Positions 5,597 through 5,708 of a DNA stretch of 5,708 nt are shown here, piece by piece. The notes beneath the pieces were generated by a model. The model was not told the origin of the DNA and did not search any database. It worked only from the letters and a program-made list of their open reading frames with translations. Every line of letters starts with the position of its first letter. The stretch's first letter is position 1. The position numbers and the translations under genes are program-made. Source of the stretch: JAWODU01 sp046483125 (lineage in GTDB: Bacteria; Verrucomicrobiota; Kiritimatiellia; UBA8416; JAWODU01); the NCBI GenBank assembly GCA_046483125.1, contig JAWODU010000112.1, positions 1-5,708 on the forward strand, in the 5' to 3' direction.

Positions 5597-5708
5597 GTGG
5601 GGCTCGATATCTCCGTTTCCATCCTTCCTTCGGGCGAGCCGCGGATCGAGCTTCTCGGGAGGGCCGCGGAGGTCGCCCGCGAGCGCGGCGTGGCGAGGCT
5701 CCACGTCT
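5597..5708 (+). CDS. N-terminal part of a gene cut by the window edge; possibly ribulose-phosphate 3-epimerase-like
   Basis: A plus-strand frame opens at GTG 5597, with GGAG ten bases upstream (5583-5586), and runs 37 codons off the right edge. Its amino acid make-up is protein-like and its third codon positions are strongly G/C, unlike the Cys/Trp/Arg-rich translation of the same frame further upstream. The residues DISVSILPSGEPRIELLG (4-21), then AAEVARERGVARLHV, resemble the start of ribulose-phosphate 3-epimerases, which begin with a strand ending in SIL, then a helix, and a second strand ending in HVD-MDG. The spacing between SIL and LHV is a few residues longer than usual, and the decisive metal-binding motif lies beyond the window, so the family call is weak. 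The frame stays open upstream, and TTG 5546, also preceded by GGGAG, is an alternative start that I consider less likely. It is transcribed away from glyQS. Confidence 0.55.
   Translation, partial: MGLDISVSILPSGEPRIELLGRAAEVARERGVARLHV

Noticed and set aside
1..5708. tRNA or rRNA genes, CRISPR array, transposase or integrase
   Set aside because: Scanning both strands I saw no cloverleaf with conserved arms, no regularly spaced direct repeats, and no recombinase motifs.

Overview
The window reads as bacterial DNA of fairly high G+C content with compact gene packing. Five genes lie head to tail on the minus strand, and the start of a sixth gene runs off the right edge on the plus strand. The taxon cannot be fixed from the sequence. 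A single-chain (dimeric-type) glycyl-tRNA synthetase instead of a separate GlyQ/GlyS pair, together with a cysteine-less HMA-like lipoprotein, made me think of the PVC group or a neighbouring candidate phylum, but this is only an impression.

Minus-strand layout in the direction of transcription (right to left): glyQS (5221-3788), larB (3765-3013), larC (2993-1812), a small secreted or lipoprotein gene (1819-1166) and a four-helix membrane protein gene (1096-236). The first four are tightly spaced (gaps of 22 and 19 bases, then an 8-base overlap) and probably form one transcript. A 69-base gap with a promoter-like sequence precedes the last gene, which may therefore also have its own, possibly leaderless, transcript. 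Bases 1-235 hold no gene I can support.

larB and larC encode the first and last steps in building the nickel-pincer nucleotide (NPN) cofactor of LarA-type racemases and epimerases. LarB carboxylates nicotinic acid adenine dinucleotide and releases AMP; LarC inserts nickel using CTP. The sulfur-inserting enzyme LarE and any client racemase are not in the window, so the pathway must be completed elsewhere. The lipoprotein next to larC appears to contain two copies of the HMA metal-chaperone fold, both without the CxxC metal-binding pair.

The divergent intergenic region (5222-5596) is the most structured non-coding part. It has a GC-rich hairpin in the glyQS leader and a 149-base composite inverted repeat (5362-5510) resembling a mobile or REP/MITE-like repeat unit. 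Just beyond it, a GTG start with a good ribosome binding site opens a plus-strand frame whose first 37 residues resemble the N-terminus of ribulose-phosphate 3-epimerase; this identification is tentative.
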